Notes: a model not told the origin generated them from the sequence alone. Positions 1 through 10,859 are shown, counted from the stretch's first letter. The stretch is DNA of 64,000 nucleotides from Isoetes taiwanensis (GCA_021234155.1 JAJEKV010000111.1:1618968-1682967), one strand, 5' to 3'. Program-made: numbers and translations.

Positions 1-153
1 TTCCACACAGGATCTCTAGCCCTCATCTTATAGTTTATACTGCATTATTGGCTTTCCATTTTTCATCCAAAACCTAAATTGCAATGGAGCACTATGCCTA
101 ATAAGGTCTTCACGAGCATAAGCCTCTATGAACTCTTTCGAGTCGGGGACTTC

Positions 154-573
154 TTATATCAATGAATCAATAAGAAGAGGTGAAGAATACTGCTTAAATA
201 GCTCTAAAAGCCTCAGATAGGTGGTGACATCTCTTTTCTGCAATTTGATTCTATAATGCCTAAACATTGCATCAATGTCTTCGTGAGTATGGCAAGGCAT
301 CAAGTAACCAATATATACCATTTCAAATACTCCAAGATATGACAAGTATGCAAACAAGTATCTATTTTTATTCTGGATAACACAATTGTCAAGTTTCAAG
401 AGTAGCTTCTTGGGTCGTCGACACATTGTGAATCTACCAAAGCAGTTGTTGGGGCAGTCACAATCTCCCCCTCTGATGGCTTGCATAGTCTCTTCACTAC
501 AGTTGTTAGCATCTTTCATAGTCTGAACCTTTTCCTTCCTCTTCTTCCTCTTCTTCCTCTTCTTCCTCTTCAA
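154..573 (-). pseudogene. DUF7869-like domain fragment (divergent third copy)
   Basis: The 139-codon ORF starts with a Lys/Arg-rich stretch coded by a GAAGAG-type microsatellite (about 531-570), then a Cys-rich patch. From about residue 55 it has the hallmarks of the DUF7869 family: LKLDN, then NKNRYLFAYLSYL, then a C-H-T-H-E-D-I-D-A-M-F motif. The same order (LDN...ENKNQ...GHTHDQIDQMF) occurs in the two better copies near 14.6 kb and 62.2 kb. The family is known to me as an uncharacterised domain in invertebrate and plant transposon-like proteins; a transposase role is inference. Only the C-terminal half is visible and no intact N-terminus is found upstream, so I treat it as a remnant. Divergence from the other two copies suggests a separate lineage. 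Confidence 0.65.
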
Positions 574-686
574 GAAGTTGTAGGCCCTTCAAACTGGTAT
601 GGAAACATCCATATGAGGTATGGATAGAATGTCATTTTTATCCACCACCTTATTATTTTCTCCAAACGCTCAGTTCTTTGAAGCAA

Positions 687-899
687 TCATTTTCCTATTA
701 TCTCAACGAAGTCCACTAGCCAGAGCAACAGGGCTGGCAACTCTAAACCATTATTGATATTATTGCAAGCATAGCAGTGTTTGTCCTTTAGCTCAACACT
801 GAAGTTATGAAGCTGTATTGAAGAAATAGAGACTCCCACAAAGTCATCACGAATAACCTGTCCGTCGTAGTAGTGCATAGGATCCCATAGTATAAGCAC
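687..899 (-). pseudogene. Unrecognised ORF upstream of the DUF7869-like fragment
   Basis: A 70-codon open frame on the same strand as, and just upstream of, the DUF7869-like fragment. It has a C-Y-A-C pair and a hydrophobic C-terminus (LPALLLWLVDF). It may be an exon of the same gene, since its spacing and strand fit, but no domain is recognised. It could also be chance. Confidence 0.25.
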
Positions 900-1771
900 A
901 CCTTCACCAATAATTCTTCTATTGCACTGATGATGCAGTTCACTTACTCATCCTTCCATGTTAATCTGGAAACCACTATTCTTCTTTCCTCATTAGCACC
1001 AGCTTTGGCATCAGTTTTATTTTGAGCTATCTCTTAGTCCTAGAAGCTGGGCAAAGAAATTTGTTAGAGATTCTAAGGAGCTAATGCTGGAAGCCGAAAC
1101 GAACTTCCTGCTCATGATGACAAATCTGCATGCGAATAGACTAGATTATATTGTACAAAGGACAGTAATTGTTGAACCTGCATCACTGCTACTACTCTTA
1201 CCAGAATAGCTTCTATGAAGCTCTCTTTTACAAAAGTTGTGGATTAAAACAAATGTTTATACAATTTGTCAACTCAAATATACATTTTTCTGTTCTTTTT
1301 TCTTCTCGCGCTAAGCGGGAGTCAGTTTGCATAAGGAAACGAAACATGTCTAAAAGTGTTTTATAGAAAACCATATTAAGTTCTCGCGCTAGGCGTGCGT
1401 AAACTCCAGTTTGTTAAAATTCATCTTAAAGGAGATTAGATTTAATGTACATATTAGATTTAGTTAATTGTTAATTAACACAAAAAAAACTACTACATAG
1501 TACATACATGTCAGTACACTATACTCAATGATATAGCATATAATTGGTAGAAAATACAAACAATGATTTCCTAGTGATATATATAGATAATGAGGGTGTC
1601 GTTTGCAGTGAGAGATAGCTTTGGCATTTCAAGCTACAGACAAAATATTACAAATGCACAATATTAAAGAAGTTGGGATGTCATTTCTAATCAAGTTCTT
1701 AACGGGATGCAGGCGATTTTTTATTCAACAAGGAAAAACCATGTCAGTTACAAAAGGAGAGGATCATTCTT
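900..1771. other. Non-coding AT-rich stretch with two CGCG palindromes
   Basis: No convincing gene is seen. Two GC-rich imperfect palindromes stand out in the AT-rich background: CTCGCGCTAAGCGGGAG at 1305-1321 and CTCGCGCTAGGCGTGCG at 1383-1399, 78 bp apart. They resemble the CGCG-core palindromes in introns of genes A and B near 52.2 kb and 54.8 kb. Confidence 0.5.
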
Positions 1772-2008
1772 TCACCAACTGGGTTCATCATAAGCAGGTG
1801 GCACGGTCACTCTCTTAGCTTCATAAACACCATGCTCTGGAACCCACAGAAGGTGGATGACAACCTTATATGTATCAGGATAACTTCTAGCAGAGGCTAT
1901 TGCAACTTCCTGCAGCCAAGGATCGAGTTCCAAGCCCCTCTGCAGGCATCTATAAATCTCAGAATAGTTCATGGAGCAAATGATAGAATGATAGATCGAC
2001 AATCGCAA
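1772..2008 (-). CDS. Small conserved protein fragment, paralogue of the ORF at 53599-53808
   Basis: The 78-codon ORF contains MNYSEIYRCLQRGLELDPWL, followed by a Y-P-D-x-x-x-V-V-I-H-L-x-W motif. The ORF at 53599-53808 has the same series (MNHEDLYRCRQRGIELEDWL then YPDPFDVVIHLAW), so this is a real coding family and not chance. I do not recognise the domain. Both copies are on the minus strand and both lie near CGCG-core palindromes (1305-1399 here, 53517-53537 there). The C-terminus here runs into a tract with KRVTVPPAYDE. Probably one exon of a longer gene. Confidence 0.55.
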   Translation of the reverse strand: MRLSIYHSIICSMNYSEIYRCLQRGLELDPWLQEVAIASARSYPDTYKVVIHLLWVPEHGVYEAKRVTVPPAYDEPSW

Positions 2009-2194
2009 TTAGCATAGGACGTGATTAGATTGCGGGACATGACTAATGCACTGCCAGTGAGGGGAACTCATATTTATAGCATGAGCAATACAATAGCAGC
2101 ACTATTGTGTAGACATACGAGTATGTATGTGAGTAGCACATCTAAAGGTGACATGTGAAATATGCTACAGTAGCTACAATGAAGAGCAACATTG

Positions 2195-2557
2195 CTACAA
2201 TAAAATTTCAGTACATACCTCTCTGAGTAGTGTTGTTGGCCAAGCCAAGAAAATCCCTAGTGATTCTTCAAGGGTTTCTGCTCCTGCATATGGTCTTTGT
2301 AATGGATGAGTGGCAGCAAAGCAGTCTGTCAATCTAATTCTAATATAATCAGGTCCCAAGGGCACTCCATGACCTGTTGTATTTGGTGCCATGTTATCAA
2401 TAATGCCCCTGCCAATTACATCTTTCTTGTTTTCTGCTAATAAGAAGCATGCTTCTCCAATGAAAAATTTCATTTCTGCTGTTTGGTTGCTCATCTCTTC
2501 GACCTGCAAAGCTTTGTTAATTATGTTGCACAAATTTTGGCGCCTCAATCCACTCAC
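2195..2557 (-). pseudogene. DUF8039-like domain fragment, plant transposon-associated
   Basis: A 120-codon ORF. Residues from about 45 read G-R-G-I-I-D...PNTTGHGVPLGPDYIRI...L-Q-R-P-Y...T-L-E-E-S-L-G-I-F-L-A-W-P, matching the DUF8039 pattern: turn into P-L-G, a proline pair, then a terminal (V/L)xWP. DUF8039 is commonly found C-terminal in plant CACTA/Ptta-type proteins. A second example is the ORF at 17915-18226 inside the CACTA element here. No matching TNP2 gene is seen within 2 kb, so this is a stray piece of a decayed element or a domesticated relative. Confidence 0.55.
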
Positions 2558-4208
2558 TTGATAGAAGAATTACCTGAGATATGGTAGCCTTCAACAAGCT
2601 TCCTTCTTGGCGACATCCCAAATTGGAATGAAAAATACTGTAATGAAAACACAATTCTTGTGTTTCTTTAGGCGCAGGAGAGAAACGCAAATTCCATGAT
2701 CCAATGCGCAGCCAGGAATGCTATAAATGGCAGGCATGTTACAAGAGACAATTAGTTAAGGCTAATGATTAAAAAGTAGTTGGGGAAAGGGATAGTCACG
2801 GGCGGGCTAAAAGTTTTTAAATTTTGAAATTTGAGGGGGGGCCGGGGGGGATTAAATTTTCTATTTTCTTAAAAGTAATAAGGGTATTATATGGTCTTAA
2901 TGGCCAGCGTCTTTCATTAAATTTTGTACGACCCGTGTAACAATCACAGGTTTTCTAATTCCCATGAATTTGAATCCCATTTTTTCATTCCTAATTTCTT
3001 CCGAGAAAGTTTTACTTCGAGCGCCTTCCCAAACCGAGCATTTTTCTTGAGCGATCTCTCAATTGAGCCGAATTTCTCGAGTATTACCTTCATTTCGAGG
3101 TACCTTACTTCGTTTTCAGCCTGTTTACAACATCTGAGTAATAAACTGTACCCGAGCTTCTCGAGCTGCAACTGAGCTTAATTCCAGTTCCAAGAGCTTT
3201 ATAGACCTCGCTATGGCAACTAAAGGTTAGTATGTTCACGTTTAGAAACTCTGTGACTCTGTTTTTAATAGGTTTTAGAAACTTTCTGTGCTTAATTATT
3301 ATTGATAGGTTTAGAAACCCTGTGACTCTGTGATTGACTCTTTAACTCTGCAACTCTGATTTCATTAGATTATCTCCTTAACTTTGTCTTCATTGAAGTA
3401 TATCTGTTACTCCGCATCTCTGCTTCTTAGTTGTCTTCTTTTGCTTAGTCATGTAATGTACTCCAATTTCAATTTCAAGTTCTTTGTTTATTTTTGTGTT
3501 TAGGGTTTTCTGCTATGTCATTTATATTTCATATGGTGGATTCTGTGTTATAATTCCTATTATCTTAATCTTCAATTATATTCATCTAAGATAGGGAAGT
3601 GTGTTATGCTTCCCTATATTATGATTTTATGTTTATGAAGCATAGTCTCTTTAATGTTTTTCTATGTTAAGCCTTCTGTGGAGTGCCCTCAGTCTATGGA
3701 CTTCACAAAAAGAATTGCCCTCTAATAAATCTTTCAATGTTAAGCCTTCTGTGGAGTGCCCCTCGGGATTGGCGTACAGCGTGAATCAAAGATCAATCCT
3801 ACGCTTAAGATACTAAGAGAGATGGAATCTAGGATTGTCCTTTGAGTCGCGATACAAGCGAATCTTAGCCAGAGTAACATAAGACAACACAGGAAGACAT
3901 TAGACACTTCCATATCTTATATGAATATACATTATAAGGATATATAGCTTATTATACCAAAGTTGAATCATACGAAACATTTAAATGGTCTATATAGATC
4001 CATTAGCCCTGCAATCTTTCCTGATTCGCGCATAACACGAATAAAAAGACAACCCTACACTTATGATACTAAGAGTGATGGAATCTGCCCTCATAATAAA
4101 TCTTTATAGACTAGTTAAAATTAAAGGAAGTTCATACTTAACATGTCGCATCAAACGCGCGACGTTGGTGCATGTTGCTAACTTACTAAACACAGAAATC
4201 CTTCAACA
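2558..4208. other. Gene-poor stretch with short direct repeats and CGCG half-palindromes
   Basis: No recognisable gene. A minus-strand ORF at 2944-3171 is rich in Lys, Glu and Leu and could form a coiled coil, but it has no family match. The segment at 3664-3688 is repeated at 3737-3761. A longer ~65-bp unit (3766-3830) recurs at 4022-4086, and each copy holds an imperfect inverted motif (GGCGTACAGCGTGAAT; TTCGCGCATAACACGAAT). Further such motifs lie at about 3836-3856 (GTCGCGATACAAGCGAAT) and about 4145-4162. Confidence 0.45.
3766..4086. repeat. Pair of ~65-bp direct repeats containing a CGCG-type inverted motif
   Basis: Copies at 3766-3830 and 4022-4086 share a common tail including GATACTAAGAG and GATGGAATCT. 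The head of each is an imperfect palindrome with CG-rich arms and a 4-5 bp loop. The repeats precede the unrecognised exon at 4237, so they may lie in its intron or 5' region. Confidence 0.55.
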
Positions 4209-4670
4209 ATGGCTAACTTGGATATTTGTTTTACAGCTACCAAGAGATCACTAGTTACATTAACTAGTGCACCCTCAAAGAAACTTAAGAAGGACCCCAA
4301 GGTAGTACAAGAAGAAACTGCGGAGATAGATCGGACTCTTGACATCAAGCCAATTGACGACTGCAGAGTCATAACATGTGAGCTAAATCAAGCCTTGCCA
4401 GAGACAGTTTTGCCTGAGGGGTCTGAATGGTATGTTTTTGTGAGCAGGGCAGGCTCAAAGTATGATGTGGTTCTGCATTCGATGGAGAACAAAGATGCGG
4501 CATTTAAAAAAGTAGGGTTGGTCCTTTCATGCGAGGAGCTTGATGACCAGATTTGTGTCTTCATAATAGAGAAGACCATAAGAAAGAATTTCAGCATTTC
4601 CAAATGCAATGTAGGTATAGATGAATTCAGGCGAGATAAGACAACAGACGGTGTTACAAAGTATGGCTAG
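4209..4670 (+). CDS. Unrecognised protein-coding exon (gene X)
   Basis: This is an open frame of 153 codons. A good splice acceptor (TTTGTTTTACAG) ends at 4236, so the true exon may start at 4237. The product has a Lys-rich start, an acidic stretch, then WYVFVSRAGSKYDVVLHSM and CEELDDQICVFIIEKTIRK, and looks globular. No domain is recognised. After a one-base shift near 4668, the next frame reads SPFKADTIQFLLYVKVYPQF, reminiscent of the K-P-L-K-A-D segment of plant LINE ORF1. The exon could therefore be the N-terminal part of LINE ORF1, or a host or palindrome-associated gene into which a 5'-truncated LINE inserted. I cannot decide. Confidence 0.45.
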   Translation: MANLDICFTATKRSLVTLTSAPSKKLKKDPKVVQEETAEIDRTLDIKPIDDCRVITCELNQALPETVLPEGSEWYVFVSRAGSKYDVVLHSMENKDAAFKKVGLVLSCEELDDQICVFIIEKTIRKNFSISKCNVGIDEFRRDKTTDGVTKYG

Positions 4671-4736
4671 CCCCTTCAAGGCTGACACCATACAGTTCCT
4701 TCTGTATGTGAAGGTGTATCCGCAGTTCGAAGAAGT

Positions 4737-6107
4737 TTGCAGAAGAAACCATCTTCAAGTTACTACATATCTGGTTTCGGTGGTAGTGACGATGCACTTG
4801 AGTCAGAAACTTTGGCCCTAGTATCTTTTCCAAAGACAGTGAAGGAAACAAATGGTGAAAAAAAATTGCAAGCTAACATCAAACTTGATTCAAAGAATGC
4901 AACGACTGAGTCAGAAGGTTTGAATGAGGTTTCATTAATTAATGAAAAAGGTAATGCTTTCTTCAAACAAATTGATTTGCAAGCTCATCTTCCTCCAGTC
5001 TTCAACACAGACACAGATCCCTCTACTGGTCAATTGAAGGAAAGTGGATCCCATGACAGGGTCAATGCTGATGAACTTGAAGTTTCAACATGTGACAATG
5101 CCACAGAAACTCTTCAATGCTCAAACACATATGCAATCCTATCACATATGTCTGAGGATGATACTGCTGATCAGTTAATTGATCCAACCTCTCACTCCAA
5201 CAATTCTCCAAATGCTATACCCCAAGCCACTACTCTCCCCACTCTGCCACCCAAACCCTCCACACCTGCTTTTTCTCCATCACCATCTGAAACTTTCCTT
5301 AAACAACCCTGCCTGCATGCTGACCTTCTTGATCTAACTCAAACTGCTTCCCATACACCATTAAATGTCACTATTTCCCCTGAAATAGCTCTACAACTTC
5401 AGCAATTGGTGGAAATGCCAGGAAATGTGTCTGATGCCCCTGCACAGTTAAAAGAGGTAATACATGACAGAGAGGACAGTGTCAGAGATATATCTACCTC
5501 CTGGGAAAAAGGTCTGTTACATGATGATGTTACAACAGTAGGTTCAGCAAAAGATACTCACCAGGCTCCACATGATTTCACTCCAACTGTGCACGTGTCA
5601 ACAACAGTATCATTCCCCCAACTAGCTGGATCAGCAGATACTCTACAGCTTGAGCACAACGTTTCCAGGCAAGATCTTTCCTTAACAAATATTGAATTTG
5701 ATTCCATTAATAAAAATAATAAAACACTTATCTTGAGGGATACTTCTAGGAATCCTAGCCCTATTGCTTTAAATTCTATTTCTTTAAACCCTGATAATGC
5801 AGATTGTTGTAAATCCAAGTTCTGGAAATGCCCTCACCATTCAGATAATTCTGAACTTACAAACTCTGAGGATGATTCAGTTAACATGGAATCTGACAAA
5901 GAAAATGCTCTAAAAAACAGCAACCCCAGTGACAAATCTTGGGATGATGATGCTTACCTCACATGTCATCATAAACTTCCTGACACAGCTAAGCCAAAAG
6001 GCAAGAAGGCCAAGGAGAAGGTCAAGAAAAAGAATTATCCAAAAACTACCAGTTCTTCCAATACTCCTGCTGCTAACACAAGGTTGAGATCCAAAAAACA
6101 TTCTTAA
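4737..6107 (+). CDS. LINE ORF1 protein (partial at the N-terminus)
   Basis: An uninterrupted frame encodes 456 residues of low complexity: acidic, Ser/Thr-rich, with a Pro-rich segment (TLPTLPPKPSTPAF) and a very basic C-terminus (KPKGKKAKEKVKKKNYPK). The segment C-S-N-x-Y-A-I-L-S resembles the end of plant LINE ORF1 proteins. It ends 39 bp before ORF2, the expected bicistronic layout. No CCHC knuckle is evident; C-C-K-S-K-F-W-K-C-P-H-H could be a degenerate one. The annotated start is simply the first ATG in frame; the real protein probably begins further upstream. Confidence 0.6.
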   Translation: MQKKPSSSYYISGFGGSDDALESETLALVSFPKTVKETNGEKKLQANIKLDSKNATTESEGLNEVSLINEKGNAFFKQIDLQAHLPPVFNTDTDPSTGQLKESGSHDRVNADELEVSTCDNATETLQCSNTYAILSHMSEDDTADQLIDPTSHSNNSPNAIPQATTLPTLPPKPSTPAFSPSPSETFLKQPCLHADLLDLTQTASHTPLNVTISPEIALQLQQLVEMPGNVSDAPAQLKEVIHDREDSVRDISTSWEKGLLHDDVTTVGSAKDTHQAPHDFTPTVHVSTTVSFPQLAGSADTLQLEHNVSRQDLSLTNIEFDSINKNNKTLILRDTSRNPSPIALNSISLNPDNADCCKSKFWKCPHHSDNSELTNSEDDSVNMESDKENALKNSNPSDKSWDDDAYLTCHHKLPDTAKPKGKKAKEKVKKKNYPKTTSSSNTPAANTRLRSKKHS

Positions 6108-6146
6108 ACCCAACCTTCTCTGCTTCCTTCCCTTATCTTACTCTTC

Positions 6147-7363
6147 ATGAAGATTCTCAGTTGGAATCTCAGGGGAATAAAAGGCCCTCTGAAGAGAAGA
6201 AGGGTAATTTCTCAGATAAGGAACTATGACAGTGACATTATCCTTCTGCAGGAGCTCAGACTCCCAAACTTTGAGTGCTCTAACCTTGCAGACTGGATTG
6301 GACCCGGATTCTCTTCAACTTGGATTGAAGCAACAGGTACATCTGGAGGGCTTTGCATAATCTGGAAGCATTTAAACCATAGCTTGACCTATAATAGCCC
6401 ATGTAGAATCTAACAATCTGTAATTCTCAGAAATAATGATATTTCTTTTGGAGTCATTAACATTTATGCTTCAACTGACTCCAGAATCAGGGCTACTACC
6501 TGGCCTTCTATTAGTAGCTGGCTTTCAACTCAAAGTTGTGAAACATGGATCATGGCAGGTGATTTCAACAACACCCCAACTTGGGATATGAAAATTGGTA
6601 GGGATCTAAATATGTCAACTCTTGAGAGAACTCATTGGGACTACCTGCTTGACATGCACCTCTTACAGCATATTCCATCTTCCACATCATCTTACACTTG
6701 GTCAAACAAACAAGAGGGGAATAATAGGGTCTACTGTGCTCTTGACAGATTCTATATCAATAATATTCATCATGATTTTTGGGATAACTGCTTTGTTCAA
6801 AGTGATGAGTGTACCTCCATCTCTGACCATCAGCCTCAGTTTCTAATTACCAAACATGTGCTTTCTATAAAGAGGCATGGAAATACCCCTTTCAAGCTTA
6901 ATTGCTCCCTGCTAGAATCTGAGGCTTTCTGTAGCGAATTTACAGCCTTCTACAACTCTCTTCCAAGAGTTAGATCTACTAGCTCAATGAGGGCCTTCTA
7001 TTCCAATCTTAAAGAATCCAAGTCCTGGATTAAGAATTGGTCTAAACACCATCATGACAGTAAACTTGCTGAAAAAAGAGCATATTTGCAAGAAATGAAA
7101 GAAGTTAGATTGAAACTTCAAGATGATCCCCAAAACATTGACCTTCATTGGCAAGAGGGGAACCTCGAGATGACCATTAAGACCATTGAAGAGCTAGAAG
7201 CCAAAGGCTCCTCCATTAGATGCAAGCTCAAATACTTCTCCAAAATGGATCATGGGAACTCAAATTTTTTTTACAGGGTGGCTAAATCTAGGCTACTAAA
7301 AAGTCAACTTTCTACCATCATAGATGATAATGATAATACTTTGGATGACCAAAAGGATATATC
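6147..7363 (+). pseudogene. LINE ORF2, endonuclease part (5' half)
   Basis: The frame opens with MKILSWNLRGIKGPLKRRRV and LLQEL, the first motifs of the APE-type endonuclease (N and E). After a single in-frame TAA at 6411-6413, the same frame continues to MAGDFNN (the GDFN motif) and SDHQ (the SDH motif), so all key endonuclease motifs are present. The APE endonuclease nicks the target to prime reverse transcription. The frame runs on through a Lys/Glu-rich spacer and is cut by the copia element at 7364. It resumes at 32957. Confidence 0.85.
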
Positions 7364-8067
7364 TGATAGAAAATGAAATCTACTAGATGCTTATCTTTTC
7401 TCAGAATCACAAGCTTATAACTTGTTCAAAGAAACTACAATTGCAATGACTTCAAATGGGAAGGTTATAGACTTAATATTTCAAATTTGCATCTTGATAG
7501 CTACATGTATTTGGCTAGCAAATACATCACAAGGGAGCCACAATTTGGTCTCTAATCCCTTGTGTTCATCAAGTGCACACGTAAAACAATCCAACCATTA
7601 AGCTAAACCTTAGTCATTAATACCAAAATGATACTGTAGCAATGGGATCACTTCGAACACTGTAGCAAACAACTGCTTCAACCTATAGCCATGATTCCGG
7701 CACTGGATTAAGGGTCTCTCCTTCGTTGTGTCTAAAGCACATTGTATTCTTGGTATTTATCTACGATCCGCAGTCGGTTTCGGCCGGATAAACCTGCTAA
7801 CTTGAGAATCTGAAGCTTTCGATATATCCCACATACGTTACAATGAAGAAAGGCTTTTGTATAGAATTATCCCACATGCATTCTTCTAAAATATTAACTT
7901 TGAAACCATTGATTCACAATTCGAACCTTTTATGCTTTTTCTCTTTTCAAGAGATGTAACCATTTCTATACCATTGCACCTTCAAATTCCTATCAAGTTC
8001 CAACATGATCTGAGGTTATAGAACTGCCTTCAACTGGAGAAAGCATTATATGACCTAATTCTTAACA
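7364..8067 (-). repeat. Copia 3' LTR (intact, 704 bp)
   Basis: Starts TGATAG and ends TTAACA on the plus strand. The adjoining internal bases on the minus strand read GAAGGGGGAA, a polypurine tract for plus-strand priming. It matches the split right LTR almost base for base, which is what revealed the insertion point after CATTCTT. Confidence 0.95.
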
Positions 8068-9672
8068 TTCCCCCTTCATATAATCTTTCTTACCATTGTA
8101 TTGAACTGAATCCCTTAAGATCTGAAACCTCCCCAGTGACAATGCTTTAGTTAGCAGATCTGCCTTTTGATCAACTGTATTCACATAGGTAAGCTGAACT
8201 AAATTCTTTTCAACCATATCTCGTACAAAATGTATCTCCATTTCTATATGCTTACTTCTTTCATGCAGCACAGGGTTTTTTGACATGGCAATGCAGCTCG
8301 TGCTATCACAAAAAATGATGGTAGGTTGAGACTGTTCTACACCAAGTTCAGATAACAACCTTCTTTCCCAAACCACTTCTTTAGTTAATAGAGCTGCTGC
8401 ATTGTATTCTGCTTCTGCACTAGAGAGAGCTATGCTTCCTTGTTTTTTGCATTTCCAAGCTACAGGAGCACCTCCAAGTAAAACAACATAACCTGAAGTT
8501 GACTTTCTTTGATCTAGATCTCCTGCCCAATCAGAGTCACAATAAGCTTTGAGTTGCAGCTCATCTGAGTTGTACATAATCCCAACATTTAGAGTCCCCT
8601 TGAGATATCTCAGAATTCTTTTTGCTGCTGTCCAATGTTCCAGACCAGGATTATTGTTGTACCTACTTAATATATTTACACCAAAGGCTATATCTGGCCT
8701 TGTGCAATTTGCTAGATATGATAGACATCCAATTAGTGATCTGTAGGGTATATTTTCCATTTGCTTCAACTCCTTCTCTGTAGTTGGACACATACGAGCT
8801 GAGATCCTGTGTCCTGGAACTAAGGGTGTATGTGCTATGTTGCACTCATCCATATTAAATTTTTTTAACATGTTTGTAATATGAGTTGACTGGCTCAACT
8901 TCAGAATTTTATTCCTCCTGTCTCTATACACATCAATTCCAAGAAATCTCTTAAGCTCACCTAAATCTGTCATTTGAAATCTCCTGTTGAGCAATTGTTT
9001 ACAATGAGCCAGGATGTTTTTCTCATTTGCAACCATGATGTTATCATCAACATACAGAGCTATAATACACCATTTCTTCCCATCATTGTACCTGTACAAA
9101 TTTCCATCATGCTTTAATTTTTCAAACCCTTGCTCTAAAAGATAATTATCCATACATTTGTACCATTCTCTGGGAGCCTGTCTCAAACCATAAACTGCCC
9201 TATTTAACTTCCAAACTTTCCCTTCTTCTTCCTCAAACCCTGGAGCTGGTTTCAAATAGATCTCCTCTTCTAGTTTTGCATTAAGGAAAGCTGTACTGAC
9301 GTCCATATGGTAAATCTCCATGTTCCATGAGTTGGCAATTGCTAGTAACATTCTCAAGCTATTTATTTTGACTAAAGGAGAGAATGTCTCATCAAAGTCT
9401 AATCCCTTTTTCTGAGTGAATCCTTGTGCAACAAGCCTTGCTTTAAATTTCTTTGTTTGCCCATTAATGCCTGGCTTGATTCTAAAAATCCATTTGCTCC
9501 CAATAATATTTTTTCCTGGTGGTTTATCAACCACAGTATATGTTCCTGTTCTTTCAAAAGAGATCATCTCATCCTCCATAGCTTTGTTCCAACTGACTGA
9601 ATCTTTACTTTTTAACACTTCTTCAACATTACTTGGTAGCTTGTCAGTTTCTAAAAACAGAATATCAAACAC
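8062..9672 (-). CDS. Copia pol: reverse transcriptase and RNase H
   Basis: A 536-codon open frame carries the Ty1-copia reverse transcriptase. It contains KWIFRIKPGINGQTKKFKARLVAQGFTQ (split here: KWIFRIK and KARLVAQGF), MDVSTAFLNA with catalytic Asp, VYGLRQAPREWY, and the active site YVDDN. The RNase H domain follows, with YCDSDWAGD, the SSAEAEY motif and the FCDSTS...SKHIE end. The frame ends 6 bp inside the LTR. It copies the element RNA into DNA in virus-like particles. The upstream end overlaps the integrase frame by a frameshift near 9660. Confidence 0.95.
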   Translation of the reverse strand: MFDILFLETDKLPSNVEEVLKSKDSVSWNKAMEDEMISFERTGTYTVVDKPPGKNIIGSKWIFRIKPGINGQTKKFKARLVAQGFTQKKGLDFDETFSPLVKINSLRMLLAIANSWNMEIYHMDVSTAFLNAKLEEEIYLKPAPGFEEEEGKVWKLNRAVYGLRQAPREWYKCMDNYLLEQGFEKLKHDGNLYRYNDGKKWCIIALYVDDNIMVANEKNILAHCKQLLNRRFQMTDLGELKRFLGIDVYRDRRNKILKLSQSTHITNMLKKFNMDECNIAHTPLVPGHRISARMCPTTEKELKQMENIPYRSLIGCLSYLANCTRPDIAFGVNILSRYNNNPGLEHWTAAKRILRYLKGTLNVGIMYNSDELQLKAYCDSDWAGDLDQRKSTSGYVVLLGGAPVAWKCKKQGSIALSSAEAEYNAAALLTKEVVWERRLLSELGVEQSQPTIIFCDSTSCIAMSKNPVLHERSKHIEMEIHFVRDMVEKNLVQLTYVNTVDQKADLLTKALSLGRFQILRDSVQYNGKKDYMKGEC

Positions 9673-10859
9673 AGAATGAATTTCACCTGTGTCTCCATGA
9701 TGCCTTTTTTTCGCGCCCGACCGGTTCTACCATGCAATTCTAATTTGTGTTTGCTTTCATCAGCCAAGATTTGAGCCTCAGTTCTTCTAGTTTTCCTCTT
9801 TGACTTTACAACAGGTTCAACCATAATGGGTTCTGCTGCCATATGTTCAAGGACAGTTTCTGCTGCAGGTTCTGCAGTTGGTTCTACTGCAGGTTCAACT
9901 TCTACTGCAGAATCTTGTGCCTCAACCTTTTCCTCATCTCCATTTTCATTGTCACTGTCAATATCAAAATCCCTTGTATCCTGCACTTTGAATTCAGTCT
10001 GAGCAGCATGCTCAACCATTTCTTCCACCTTAGAGTTAGAATTATCTACCTCTAAGCAATTATCATCATTAACATTAGGAATAGCTTTATAAAACTTGTG
10101 TTCATTGAAGACTACATCTCTACTGACCAGAATCTTTCTATGAGTAGGATCATACAATCTGTAAGCCTTTGAATGCACATCATATCCTACCATATATGCA
10201 ATATATGCTTTCGATCATCAAGCTTTTTTTACGAGCTCTTGAGGGGAACATGTACAAAACTTAAGCAACCAAATGACCTCAAGCTGTTCATAGTCGGGGA
10301 GTTTTTTCGACCACAACATCTCAGGAATTGTAGCTTTTGTACTTACAGTTGGTAACATATTTTGAACATGTACTGCTGTCTTCAAGGCTTCACTCCAGAG
10401 AAAAGTTGGTAAACCTGAATATTTTAGCATAGCTCGAACAGCATTTAGCAAGGTCTGTTCTTCCTTTCGGCTACTCCATTTTCTTTGAGGGGAGAACACG
10501 CAAGTCAAGCGCCTTTTAATACCACGGTTAGCACAAAACCATTTAAATTCCGTTGACAAATATTCCCCCCCCTCTGTCGATCTTATGCATTTCACTTTCT
10601 TTTCGTCTCTAATTCAACTTCAGCCACAAATAATTTTAGAGCCTCAAAAGCTTGATCTTTTGTTTTTAACAAAAAAATCATCTTGTTCTTCTCTCGCTGA
10701 AATCATCTATGAATGTCATAAAATATCTATGCCCTTCTATTCTGTGATATTAATAGGTCCACGGATCTGTGTGGATTAAATCAACACCCTTTGAGCTCTC
10801 TTGGCTTTTTGTTTTAAAAGGTAGCCTTGATTGTTTGCCAAACCGGCAGCCAAAGACAT
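9651..10859 (-). pseudogene. Copia pol: integrase (frameshifted)
   Basis: The integrase region is split over several frames. About 10813-10600 carries VDLIHTDPW and GHRYFMTFIDDFS (first Asp region). About 10595-10218 carries GGEYLS and GLPTFLWSEAL. About 10193-9651 holds the C-terminal part with the characteristic VGYDVHSKAYRLYDP and a Val/Glu/Pro-rich low-complexity spacer. The usual N-G-V-A-E-R motif with the catalytic Glu is shifted out of frame near 10480, and RSTEGGEY replaces the expected Asp. As sequenced it cannot make a working integrase. Because the LTRs are so alike, sequencing error is a possible cause. Confidence 0.85.

Noticed and set aside
4209-4670. Gene X as the missing N-terminal part of gene A
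   Set aside because: Attractive because all DNA between them is inserted, but its residues do not align convincingly with the N-terminal region of gene B.
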